A stretch of DNA of 54,585 nt, taken from contig JALVZH010000247.1 in the NCBI GenBank assembly GCA_027022105.1, positions 1 through 54,585 on the forward strand. Direction: 5' to 3'. Below are positions 32,279 through 39,909 of this stretch, piece after piece (the first letter of the stretch is position 1; the number at the start of each line of letters is the position of its first letter). Below the pieces are notes generated by a model, which was given only the letters and a program-made list of their open reading frames with translations, made no database searches and was not told the DNA's origin. Source of the stretch: Bacteroidales bacterium (GTDB taxonomy: Bacteria; Bacteroidota; Bacteroidia; Bacteroidales; F082). The position numbers and the translations under genes are program-made.

Positions 32279-32736
32279 TTCCGGATACTTTTCAGTTCCA
32301 GTTTGTGAATGCCTTGCAACTCAAAAAACGGATATTTTTGCTCAATGCGAACCTTGCAAAAACCTTTTTTAGAAAATGTAAGCGCTTTTCCTATTCGTAT
32401 GGTTCTTTTAAGATACCCCGAGTCAGCCGGATGCGAACGCCACTTCATCTTTTTGTCTTTCAAATGTATGCGTATGTCCCGGGAACGGTATTCTCCGTCG
32501 GGTTTATAAATGGTAATGTTCAGTGGCAACGTCTTGCAGTTGAACTGGTTACTGTGGTACAACACCAGATTTAAATCAAAAGCATCACCTTTTTCAACGG
32601 GAATCAGGAATTGTACATAATCAAACCGTTGCCATTTGTTTCCCTGAAAAAAGTGTTTTCCTTCGAATCCGGGCTTTTGGCTGCAACCCGTAAAAACCAC
32701 AATACTTATGAAAAATACCTTAACAAGCGTTTTCAT
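32275..32736 (-). CDS. GldH-like lipoprotein
   Basis: A 153-residue predicted lipoprotein (signal MKTLVKVFFISIVVFTGC, modified Cys18). The mature domain is beta-rich and resembles the gliding-motility lipoprotein GldH in layout: KWQRFDYVQFLIPV, then FDLNLVLYH, a P-x-G turn, and a final GIHKLELKSI strand. GldH is needed for gliding in Flavobacterium and is widespread in non-gliding Bacteroidota, where its role is unclear. The assignment rests on pattern, size and lipobox only. It could instead be an unrelated outer-membrane lipoprotein. It lies 32 bp downstream of glmS and could be co-transcribed with it. Confidence 0.5.
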   Translation of the reverse strand: MKTLVKVFFISIVVFTGCSQKPGFEGKHFFQGNKWQRFDYVQFLIPVEKGDAFDLNLVLYHSNQFNCKTLPLNITIYKPDGEYRSRDIRIHLKDKKMKWRSHPADSGYLKRTIRIGKALTFSKKGFCKVRIEQKYPFFELQGIHKLELKSIRN

Positions 32737-32768
32737 TATTGCGATTCCTTATCATAAAAGTATAAAAG

Positions 32769-34607
32769 CTACTCAACAGTTACCGATTTGGCAAGGTTAC
32801 GGGGCTGGTCAACATTGCATCCGCGCATTACGGCAATGTGGTACGAAAGTTTTTGCAACGGAATGGTTGCCAGAAGCGGGACAAACATCTCCTCGGTTTC
32901 AGGAATTTCAATGGTGTAATCGGCCATATTCTTTACTGTGGTATCCCCTTCGGTAACAATGGCAATAACAACGCCGTTACGTGCTTTTACTTCCTGAATA
33001 TTGCTTACCACTTTCTCGTAAATACCGATATTGGGCGCGATAAACACCACAGGCATGTCTTTGTCAATCAGTGCAATGGGACCGTGTTTCATTTCGGCGG
33101 CAGGATAACCTTCGGCATGGATGTAAGAGATTTCTTTCAGTTTAAGAGCGCCTTCCAAAGCTACCGGAAAGTTATATCCTCTTCCAAGGTAGAGGAAGTT
33201 TCGGGAGTCTTTGAATTTTCCGGCTATCTCTTCAATAAGGCCGTTATCGTCAAGAACCTTCTTTACCTTTTCGGGTATCAGTTCCATTTCGTGAAGCAGC
33301 CGAACGTATTCCGATTTGGGCAATGTTCCTTTCAATTGTGCAAAACGCAGTGCCATCAGGGTAAGAACCGTTACCTGTGCCGTAAATGCTTTTGTTGAAG
33401 CAACACCTATTTCAGGCCCTGCATGGGTATATACACCCGCATCGGTAGCCCGTGCTATGGATGACCCCACCACATTGCAAATACCGAGTACCGTAGCCCC
33501 TTTTTCCTTTGCCAGTTCAATGGCGGCCAGTGTGTCGGCCGTTTCTCCCGATTGCGAAATGGCAATCATCACATCGTTTTCGGTAATTATCGGGTTACGG
33601 TAACGAAATTCGGAAGCATATTCCACCTCAACCGGAATTCTGGCAATCTCTTCCAGCAGATATTCGCCCACAAGCCCTGCGTGCCACGAAGTTCCGCAGG
33701 CAGCAATGATGATCCTGTCGGCATTAAGGATTTTTTGCTCATAATCGATTATACCCCCCAGCGAAACGGTACCTTTGTCGGGGTGCAGGCGGCCTCTGAA
33801 ACTGTCGCGAATGGATGTGGGCTGCTCATAAATTTCTTTGAGCATAAAATGGTCGAAACCGCCTTTCTCCAGTTCGTTAAGGTTCCATTCGAGCTCTTGT
33901 ATATAAGGTGTTTTTTCCTCGTTCTTAATGGTTTTTATTTTTAATTCGGAACCTCTTTTTAAAATTGCAACCTCTTCGTCGTCGAGATAAACAACGTTTT
34001 TTGTGTATTCGATAATGGGTGTTGCATCCGAAGCAAGGTAAAAATCATTTTCGCCGATACCGATAACCAGCGGACTGCCTTTACGTGCTGCTATCAGCAT
34101 ATCGGGATGCTCCTGCGAAAGAATGACAATGGCATAAGCACCGATTACCTGGTTCAGGGCAATGCGCACTGCTTCTTCAAGGTTAACCTCTTCTTTGGTT
34201 TGTATGTCTTCGATCAGGTTGACCAATACCTCCGTGTCGGTGTCCGAATGAAATTCATATCCACGGTTAATTAATTCTTTTTTAAGTGTGGAGTAGTTCT
34301 CAATTATCCCGTTGTGAATAATGGCAATCTTTCTTGAGAAGGAATAGTGGGGGTGCGCATTTTGGGTATTGGGTTCGCCGTGTGTTGCCCAGCGGGTATG
34401 TGCAATACCTATGGTACCCGATTTATCAAAATCTTTCATGTGCTCTTCCAGCACACTTACTTTTCCTTTTGTTTTATGAACTGACAAACCACCGTTGAGC
34501 AAAGCAATTCCGGCACTGTCGTACCCCCGGTATTCAAGTCGGTGAAGTCCTTTAATTAATATAGGATAGGCCTCTTTATTGCCTATGTATGCCACAATTC
34601 CACACAT
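32769..34607 (-). CDS. glmS: Glutamine-fructose-6-phosphate aminotransferase (isomerizing)
   Basis: A 612-residue GlmS that makes glucosamine-6-phosphate from fructose-6-phosphate and glutamine, the first step to UDP-GlcNAc for peptidoglycan. The N-terminal glutaminase begins MCGIVAYIG with nucleophile Cys2 (after Met removal the terminal Cys), followed by LEYRGYDSAG and HTRWATHGEPN. Two SIS isomerase domains follow (CGTSWHAG, SQSGETADT; YLGRGYNFPVALEGALKLKE). The C-terminus PRNLAKSVTVE is the canonical family end. No glmS ribozyme is visible upstream. It follows the DUF4270 gene by 36 bp, as commonly seen in Bacteroidota. Confidence 0.97.
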   Translation of the reverse strand: MCGIVAYIGNKEAYPILIKGLHRLEYRGYDSAGIALLNGGLSVHKTKGKVSVLEEHMKDFDKSGTIGIAHTRWATHGEPNTQNAHPHYSFSRKIAIIHNGIIENYSTLKKELINRGYEFHSDTDTEVLVNLIEDIQTKEEVNLEEAVRIALNQVIGAYAIVILSQEHPDMLIAARKGSPLVIGIGENDFYLASDATPIIEYTKNVVYLDDEEVAILKRGSELKIKTIKNEEKTPYIQELEWNLNELEKGGFDHFMLKEIYEQPTSIRDSFRGRLHPDKGTVSLGGIIDYEQKILNADRIIIAACGTSWHAGLVGEYLLEEIARIPVEVEYASEFRYRNPIITENDVMIAISQSGETADTLAAIELAKEKGATVLGICNVVGSSIARATDAGVYTHAGPEIGVASTKAFTAQVTVLTLMALRFAQLKGTLPKSEYVRLLHEMELIPEKVKKVLDDNGLIEEIAGKFKDSRNFLYLGRGYNFPVALEGALKLKEISYIHAEGYPAAEMKHGPIALIDKDMPVVFIAPNIGIYEKVVSNIQEVKARNGVVIAIVTEGDTTVKNMADYTIEIPETEEMFVPLLATIPLQKLSYHIAVMRGCNVDQPRNLAKSVTVE

Positions 34608-34643
34608 AATAAACTGGTTTTTTTGTCGGTATAAAAATATAAA

Positions 34644-35996
34644 TTAATCCGTATCGGTATAAAGAATTTTCAGACGAATTCCGCTTAAAGTGTCTCCTGA
34701 AGGACGGGGGCCGTTGAAAACAAAACGGTTGGGATTAACCGAGCCACCCATTGTAAAAAGATAAAACCCTTTGTTAACCGTTGTTGAATCGAGCAAAAGC
34801 GATTGAATGTATCTGGTTATACGAAACTCATATTTATTACCGGATGAATTATATCTCCCGCCAAAATATTCTTCACCTTCTATTTGGTCGGGCAGCAGGT
34901 CGTAAACCCCGTCTTCAAGGCGTTGCACCAGAGCCATTTTTTTTGGAGCATCAAAGAAATTGTCTTCGGGAGCACCCGGAAGTTCAAGTATCGCTTCATT
35001 AATTCCTATAGTGCCGAGATTTTTAAAATCCCGGATAAAAGGAATGGTAATCACTGTTTTGGCGCCACTCAATCCCTGAACATACACCCGTTCGTCACCC
35101 AGAGTTGTGTCGCCTTCCAGTACCTGCTGTTTAAATTCCGGTGCCGCATAAAAGTAGTTGTGTTCAAAACGGTTTATCCGGGCACAGGTTACGGTTATCG
35201 GATATTGATATTTTAATGAATCCTTATCGTCGTTTCTGTAATAAACGGTTAGGTTTGAAAAATGAGAGGGTAGGTCAAAATAGAGTATGACTCCGTCGCT
35301 GTTTACCGGTTCTGTAATCAAATAAAGTCCTTTAAAATATTGTTGGAAACTCTCTATATCTTTCATTGCATCTTCGGGTGCATTCAACAATTTATTTCCC
35401 AACGCATCCGACCGGTTGCTAAGATTGATTCTTAAAATACCTTTGATGGTATCGGGGAAAACAGGAATGCTGTCGCTGGGTCGTGGAGAAAATTCCAGGT
35501 CGCTGTAGTCTGTTGACCCGGTTGAAAGCAAAATGTTGGAATAATACACGCTGTCTAAATAGATGTCTTCCAACAACTCATAGGTATGAACTTTGAGGGT
35601 TGTCAGCGTGTCGCCGTATGTTCCGGCATAATACAACTGTAAAACCAAAGAGTCGAGCACGGGGTTTGTTCCGAAATCGTGAGTGGTTGAAGACAGTTGA
35701 AACTGAGTGTAAAATCCGGCAGAAGTCTTTCCAAATACGGGATCGGATAAACTGCCGAGCAATGATTTTGATGACTCATCGCTTCTGACGGAATCGATGG
35801 TTTGCGTGTATGCATAAACCGTAGCCGTGTCGCTGTAAAATACCTTTAACCGGCTGTTCTCGGGCAGAATATTTGCCCCCAGCTGTTCGGGACTTTTATA
35901 ACAGGATGTAAGTGCCGATGCCAGCAATCCTGCAATTAGTATTTGAAAAAAACAGGCCGGTTTAATCGCCTTCAATAATTTTGTCATAGAATTCAT
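34644..35996 (-). CDS. DUF4270 lipoprotein
   Basis: A predicted lipoprotein of about 450 residues in the DUF4270 family, found between a glycogen synthase-like gene and glmS in many Bacteroidota. The lipobox LLASALTSC is followed by YKSPEQLGANILPENSRLKVFYSDTATVYAYT, then by beta-rich repeats (FGKTSAGFYTQFQL, DSLVLQLYYAGTYGD). The frame is open to 36035, but the ATG at 35996 or 35987 gives the better signal peptide. Either overlaps the end of the upstream gene by 24-35 bp, implying translational coupling. The function is unknown; the context suggests the outer membrane and envelope sugar metabolism. Confidence 0.85.
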   Translation of the reverse strand: MNSMTKLLKAIKPACFFQILIAGLLASALTSCYKSPEQLGANILPENSRLKVFYSDTATVYAYTQTIDSVRSDESSKSLLGSLSDPVFGKTSAGFYTQFQLSSTTHDFGTNPVLDSLVLQLYYAGTYGDTLTTLKVHTYELLEDIYLDSVYYSNILLSTGSTDYSDLEFSPRPSDSIPVFPDTIKGILRINLSNRSDALGNKLLNAPEDAMKDIESFQQYFKGLYLITEPVNSDGVILYFDLPSHFSNLTVYYRNDDKDSLKYQYPITVTCARINRFEHNYFYAAPEFKQQVLEGDTTLGDERVYVQGLSGAKTVITIPFIRDFKNLGTIGINEAILELPGAPEDNFFDAPKKMALVQRLEDGVYDLLPDQIEGEEYFGGRYNSSGNKYEFRITRYIQSLLLDSTTVNKGFYLFTMGGSVNPNRFVFNGPRPSGDTLSGIRLKILYTDTD

Positions 35997-36774
35997 TAAA
36001 TGCGTCAAAATACTCTTCTTCTCCCTGATAATCAAGCAATGGTTTTCCCGATGTTTTCACCATATCCAAAATCTTGCCGTCTATTTTTTCAGACCCCATA
36101 ATAAAAGCATCCGAGAAATCAATAGCGCCTTGCATTAATGAAACGTAGTCGGCATCTTTATAGTATTTAAGATCGTCATCTTTAATGCCGCTCATTTTAA
36201 TTTTTTCCGGAAAGTCTTTTTTGAATTTTTCCGTAAAAGCCTCATCGTAAAGAGAAACTATGATCTTTGAATCGGAAAAAAGCGGATTGTCTTTGTAAGC
36301 GGTTTTCATAAACAAAGGCACCAGACTTGTAAACCACCCGTGAATGTGTACGATATCGGGCGCCCAGCCAAGTTTTTTTACGGTCTCCAAAACGCCTTTG
36401 GCAAAGAAAACAGCCCGCTCGTCGTTATCGTCAAAAAATTTACCATCCGCATCGTGAAAAAGAAACTTTCTTTGGAAGTAATCTTCGTTTTCGATAAAAT
36501 AAACCTGCATCCTCGCCTGTTGGATTGAGGCAACCTTTATAATCAACGGATAATCGATTTCGTCGATAATCAGGTTCATACCCGAAAGTCTGATTACTTC
36601 GTGAAGCTGATTTCTGCGCTCGTTTACCAAGCCGTATCTCGGCATGAAAACGCGTATCTCTTTTCCTCTTTCCTGAATTTTTTGCGGTAAATAACGTCCG
36701 ATTTTACTAATTGGCGACTCGGGCAAATAGGGCATTATTTCTTGCGCTACATAAAGTACCCTTTTCTTTTCCAT
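35962..36774 (-). CDS. Glycogen/starch synthase-like protein, GT5 N-terminal half only
   Basis: A 270-residue protein matching the N-terminal Rossmann domain of GT5 glycogen synthases: VLYVAQEIMPYLPESPISKIG, VFMPRYGLVNER, WAPDIVHIHGWFTSL. Full enzymes are about 480-500 residues; the C-terminal GT1 domain that carries most ADP-glucose contacts is absent. The family's KxGGL loop reads K-I-G-R-Y-L here. Transferase activity is therefore doubtful. This short form is usual at this locus in Bacteroidota, so it is not a local truncation and may have a regulatory or binding role. It heads a unit with the DUF4270 gene and glmS and has a good promoter. Confidence 0.85.
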   Translation of the reverse strand: MEKKRVLYVAQEIMPYLPESPISKIGRYLPQKIQERGKEIRVFMPRYGLVNERRNQLHEVIRLSGMNLIIDEIDYPLIIKVASIQQARMQVYFIENEDYFQRKFLFHDADGKFFDDNDERAVFFAKGVLETVKKLGWAPDIVHIHGWFTSLVPLFMKTAYKDNPLFSDSKIIVSLYDEAFTEKFKKDFPEKIKMSGIKDDDLKYYKDADYVSLMQGAIDFSDAFIMGSEKIDGKILDMVKTSGKPLLDYQGEEEYFDAFNEFYDKIIEGD

Positions 36775-36803
36775 AATATTTTTTTAGAAATTTTTAGCGA
36801 CTG

Positions 36804-36811
36804 CAAAGGTA
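36804..36811 (-). promoter_or_regulatory. Promoter box TACCTTTG of the glgA-like/DUF4270/glmS unit
   Basis: Minus-strand TTTTCACTACCTTTGCA contains TACCTTTG (36811 to 36804), 29 bp before the start at 36774. The 16 bases around it are almost the same as the RHS upstream block (TTTTCACTACCTTAGCA). Confidence 0.65.
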
Positions 36812-36891
36812 GTGAAAATTTTAAAGTATTATTTCTTTGTTTCACAATAAAGGTTAAAGTTGATATCATACTAATTTCCGGTTTTATAATT

Positions 36892-37330
36892 TTGAGGGCT
36901 ACCGCTCCCATCCCTGCCGCTGTTTTCCGTTCTGCAATCTGACATCGAATTATATTACGCCAAAACCTAAATCCAACTTTTTTACACTTTTTTACACACC
37001 GCAACTGCGTATGGTGCTATATATATTCTGCCCTTTCAGGGCAAAACTAACCCTGCCGCAACCCCCCGTTCTTAATTCTAACATCTTACATCGGATATCT
37101 GACATAAAAATAACTTCGAAGCACGAAACCAATCAGGAAGCAGGAAAAAACAAACAAGAAAAAAGTGTGGTTAAAATCCGCCTAAGGCAGAGACGGAATC
37201 TTTCGCTTGTGTTTCTTTTCCTGTTTGGTATATGATACGGAAATCATCCGCGGATTCAACGGGAACGCCGACCCCTTTTGTCAACCTTTTTATTCCCTTT
37301 GAATTACGGGGTGCAGATATACGTTAGTTA
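36892..37330. repeat. Composite mosaic repeat
   Basis: Contains in one place sub-blocks that are found separately at 1-340, 781-979 and 47404-47430, in shuffled order, including the CCCTTTCAGGG hairpin and the CTTTGAATTACGGGGT block. It is more diverged than the two copies at the start of the window. Confidence 0.65.
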
Positions 37331-37532
37331 GCCGGCCCGCTTATTCATTGATTATTGAGCTCTTGTCTGTTTCCGGATGATTGCTTAATTCATATAACTT
37401 TGTTGCAGTCTTAGCCTTAAATCTGTGCGCCGGCAGCCTCGTGCCAATCATTCCTTTTAATCTTCCAGCTTCCCGGGTTTCAAGCCCCAATCAGCCTTCA
37501 ATCCGGCTGGTTTGTGATGCCGTACCTTCGTA

Positions 37533-38234
37533 TTATTCCTCTATCGGGACCACAAGTTTAAATCCTACCCCGTGAACATTCAACAGCTCAACATCAGGGT
37601 CCTGTTTCAGGTATTTCCTCAACTTGGTGATGTACACATCCATGGAACGGGCATTGAAATAGCTGTCGTCGAACCAGATTTTATTGAGGGCTACAGAACG
37701 GTCCAGTGTTTCGTTCATGTTATCGCAAAGCATTTTTAATAACTCGGCTTCTTTAGACGTAAGTTTGTCCTGTTTGTTTCCTATTGATAACAGTTGGCGG
37801 TCGTAATCAAATGTGAATTTACCGAATTTGTAAATATGGTTTTGCGGTTTGTGATCATCCTCCTGAGTTCTCCGTAAAATCGCTTTTATTCTCATGTTCA
37901 ACTCTTCCATGCTGAACGGTTTGGTCAGGTAATCGTCGGCACCCAGCTCAAAGCCGTGTATTTTGTCTTCTTGCATCGATTTTGCGGTAAGAAACAGGAA
38001 CGGAACCTTTTTATCCAGTTTCCTAATCTCTTTGGCCAAGGTAAAACCGTCCATTACGGGCATCATAATATCAAGGATGCAAAATTCAAAATTTCCCTTT
38101 TTAAACTCTTCAAGTGCAACTTTTCCGTTTGGGCACAATACGGTTTCATATCCTTTGGCATTCAGGTAGTTCTTTAGAATATTTCCGAGGTTTTTGTCGT
38201 CCTCGGCCAATAACATTTTTATTTTTTTATCCAT
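37533..38234 (-). CDS. OmpR-family response regulator, RprY-like
   Basis: A 233-residue regulator resembling Bacteroides RprY. The receiver domain has EDD (11-13), phospho-acceptor Asp55 in CILDIMMPVMDG, TAK and KPFSMEELNMRI. The winged helix includes LTSKEAELLKMLC and SMDVYITKLRKYLKQDP. The frame is open upstream to 38297, but the ATG at 38234 gives the family N-terminus (MDKKIKMLLAEDD). It overlaps the kinase stop by 8 bp, so the pair is translationally coupled. It should act on the operator seen before the kinase gene and probably on others. Confidence 0.94.
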   Translation of the reverse strand: MDKKIKMLLAEDDKNLGNILKNYLNAKGYETVLCPNGKVALEEFKKGNFEFCILDIMMPVMDGFTLAKEIRKLDKKVPFLFLTAKSMQEDKIHGFELGADDYLTKPFSMEELNMRIKAILRRTQEDDHKPQNHIYKFGKFTFDYDRQLLSIGNKQDKLTSKEAELLKMLCDNMNETLDRSVALNKIWFDDSYFNARSMDVYITKLRKYLKQDPDVELLNVHGVGFKLVVPIEE

Positions 38235-39666
38235 GGCGTTTGTTTTTAGTTGGCAAATAAACATAAAATACGGAGCCTTTTCCCGGTTCCGATTCAAGAC
38301 TTATTTTACCATTGTGCATTTCGGTAACCGCTTTTGCATAGCTCAAACCCAGTCCGAAGCCTTTAAAATCATGGCGGTTTCCTGTGTGCACACGGTATAA
38401 TTTGTCAAATATCTTTTTCTGGTTGCTTTTGCTTATTCCTATTCCATTGTCTTTTACGGCAATAAGCAGCCCGTTTTTCAGATCTTTGGTCGAAACCTTT
38501 ATCTCCGGGGCATTCAGCGTATATTTCAGAGCATTATCTATCAGGTTGTTAATTACATTGGTCAAATGAATTTCATCACCTTCTATAATATGTTTTGTTG
38601 CTGTCAGTTCGGTCTCAATTTTTCCGCCGGCGCTTTCTGCATTTATCTGTTTGTTGTTTACCACATTTTCAATAATCTCATGCATATCTACCAAAGAGAT
38701 GTTCAGTTTCAGGCGTCCGCTTTCGGTACTTGCCGAACGAAGAATGTGCTCGGCCATGGTGCCCAGCCGTTTGTTTTCCTCGTCAATTATTGAGATATAA
38801 CTGTTGTAAATTTCGTCCGACTTTTTCACATCTTTATCCCGTAGTGCTTCACATGCCAGCGAAATGGTGGAAATGGGTGTTTTAAATTCGTGGGTCATGT
38901 TATTAATAAGGTCGTTTTTCATTTCCGAAAGTTTTTTCTGCCGGAAAATAGTGATGATACTGAAAGAAAAAGAACCTATAATAATCAGAAACAACAAAAA
39001 CGAAACAAACAACAGATGATATAGCCTGCTGATAATGTAGGCTTTCTCGTTTGGAAAATAGATCAGCAACTTCTTCGGAAACTCAAACGGTGATGACATG
39101 GATTCAAGGTTAAAAACGAAACTGTTTTTAAGTAATTCGTTGGGATATTTTCCGGTTTTTTGGATGATCATGGCGTTGGTTTTCGGGTCGTAAATACCGA
39201 ATTCATATTTTGTATTAATCTTTTCCGCTTTTAAATTTACCTTTATCAACGAATCGATTACAGGCTTATGTTTTGTAAAAAACAGATTATCCGAAGGTTG
39301 GGTGTACATGTTCCACAATTGTTGTATGGCGTTGTTCACTTTGCTCTGTTCGGTAATTAAAGAAGAGAGCCGGTCGGAATCGGTGATGCCGAACATGCTT
39401 TGCATCAATTTGCGGTTAATGGAGTCGTAGGCTTCAAAACTGCTCAGGTATTCCTGATAATACCGCTTTTTGCTCAATACTTCATCCTGATACTTTAATT
39501 TATCAATGGCAAATATCACACGGCTCATGGCTTTGTTTACATCATGAACAAAACCTGCCTGTTTTACCTGAACGGCACTTTTGATCCACACTACCTGTAT
39601 CAGCATCAGGCCGATGCTCGACAGGGTAACCAATACAATTGTTATTATGGTTAACTTCTTTTTCAC
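38227..39666 (-). CDS. Sensor histidine kinase, RprX-like
   Basis: A 479-residue membrane kinase. Transmembrane segments at about 5-27 and 216-240 enclose a periplasmic sensor of about 185 residues. HisKA has His259 in NNMTHEFKTP. The ATPase has NLIDNALKYT, VKDNGIGIS and GFGLGLSYAK. It has the same layout as the kinase at 23507 but a longer sensor, without similarity in the sensor that I can see. A GTTAA triple repeat and TAATTTTG promoter lie directly upstream, as for the other kinase, which suggests a shared mode of (auto)regulation. Confidence 0.94.
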   Translation of the reverse strand: MKKKLTIITIVLVTLSSIGLMLIQVVWIKSAVQVKQAGFVHDVNKAMSRVIFAIDKLKYQDEVLSKKRYYQEYLSSFEAYDSINRKLMQSMFGITDSDRLSSLITEQSKVNNAIQQLWNMYTQPSDNLFFTKHKPVIDSLIKVNLKAEKINTKYEFGIYDPKTNAMIIQKTGKYPNELLKNSFVFNLESMSSPFEFPKKLLIYFPNEKAYIISRLYHLLFVSFLLFLIIIGSFSFSIITIFRQKKLSEMKNDLINNMTHEFKTPISTISLACEALRDKDVKKSDEIYNSYISIIDEENKRLGTMAEHILRSASTESGRLKLNISLVDMHEIIENVVNNKQINAESAGGKIETELTATKHIIEGDEIHLTNVINNLIDNALKYTLNAPEIKVSTKDLKNGLLIAVKDNGIGISKSNQKKIFDKLYRVHTGNRHDFKGFGLGLSYAKAVTEMHNGKISLESEPGKGSVFYVYLPTKNKRHG

Positions 39667-39670
39667 GCAA

Positions 39671-39678
39671 CAAAATTA
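39671..39678 (-). promoter_or_regulatory. Promoter box TAATTTTG of the second kinase operon
   Basis: Minus-strand TAATTTTG (39678 to 39671) lies 4 bp before the kinase start codon, so the message would be nearly leaderless or the start lies further in. The identical box precedes the other kinase operon. Confidence 0.5.
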
Positions 39679-39695
39679 AACCAATATCTGACTGA

Positions 39696-39721
39696 TAAAC
39701 AGATTTTTAACGTTTGTTAAC
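39696..39721 (-). promoter_or_regulatory. Triple GTTAA-type direct repeat, predicted operator
   Basis: On the minus strand: GTTAA (39721-39717), GTTAA (39711-39707), GTTTA (39700-39696), spacing 10 then 11 bp, the same order as at 23428-23453. The last box starts 22 bp before TAATTTTG, against 32 bp at the other operon, a difference of one helical turn. Confidence 0.6.
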
Positions 39722-39740
39722 AAGAAAAAATTAATTTTTT

Positions 39741-39773
39741 TTGTCGAATTGATATTTTTTTGATGTATATTTG
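39741..39773 (+). promoter_or_regulatory. Strong promoter with -33 TTG and -7 TATATTTG
   Basis: TTG at 39741-39743 (end of a T-run) and TATATTTG at 39766-39773 are separated by 22 bp, a good match to the Bacteroidetes promoter. Nothing protein-coding starts directly downstream; the transcript would run into the terminator at 39851. Confidence 0.65.
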
Positions 39774-39778
39774 CACCA

Positions 39779-39880
39779 TAAACAAAAGCAAGGGTAATTT
39801 TATTATTTTCTGCTTTGTTTAAGGGTTTTCATAATTGTTGGTTTTTGGGAGGCGGCCGTCCTGGCCGCCTTTCTTTTTTT
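39779..39880 (+). ncRNA. Predicted small RNA or dnaG leader
   Basis: A unit of about 100 nt bounded by the promoter at 39741-39773 and the terminator at 39851-39880. The 5' part folds as AAACAAAAGCA (39780-39790) with TGCTTTGTTT (39811-39820), leaving an AU-rich loop. The 3' part is the terminator hairpin. It does not contain the conserved 4.5S RNA core or tmRNA features, and is too short for 6S RNA. It could be an independent small RNA or an attenuator for dnaG. Confidence 0.5.
39851..39880 (+). terminator. Rho-independent terminator upstream of dnaG
   Basis: GGCGGCC (39851-39857) pairs with GGCCGCC (39863-39869) around GTCCT, followed by TTTCTTTTTTT. A strong GC stem with a U-tract on the plus strand, 30 bp before the dnaG start. 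Confidence 0.85.
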
Positions 39881-39881
39881 G

Positions 39882-39889
39882 TATTTTCG
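39882..39889 (+). promoter_or_regulatory. Possible dnaG promoter box TATTTTCG
   Basis: TATTTTCGCC directly after the terminator differs by one base from TATTTTTGCC, the rplU promoter box. It could let dnaG be transcribed independently of the small RNA. Confidence 0.35.
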
Positions 39890-39909
39890 CCAATAAAATT
39901 AGTTGTAAA

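Larger units (their letters stand above)
36775..37532. other. Repeat-rich intergenic region, no gene seen
   Basis: About 36892-37330 is a composite of mosaic-repeat sub-blocks. CTACCGCTCCCATCCCTGCCGC at 36898-36919 also occurs near 47406. The hairpin module GCTATATATATTCTGCCCTTTCAGGGC at about 37014-37040 is related to 141-193. The TTCTAACATC..TCTGACAT block lies at about 37075-37105. The segment 37190-37325 aligns with 781-895. The rest, before the RprY-like stop at 37533, shows no conserved signal. Confidence 0.65.

Noticed and set aside
34608-34643. glmS ribozyme upstream of glmS
   Set aside because: The gap to the DUF4270 gene is only 36 bp, too short for the ribozyme, and no core motif is seen.
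37395-37402. TAACTTTG box on the plus strand downstream of the RprY-like gene
   Set aside because: No plus-strand gene follows; it would only make antisense RNA and the match is expected by chance in AT-rich DNA.
39835-39909. ATG at 39835 as the dnaG start
   Set aside because: It would translate the terminator hairpin and add 25 residues absent from DnaG proteins; TTG at 39910 gives the family N-terminus.
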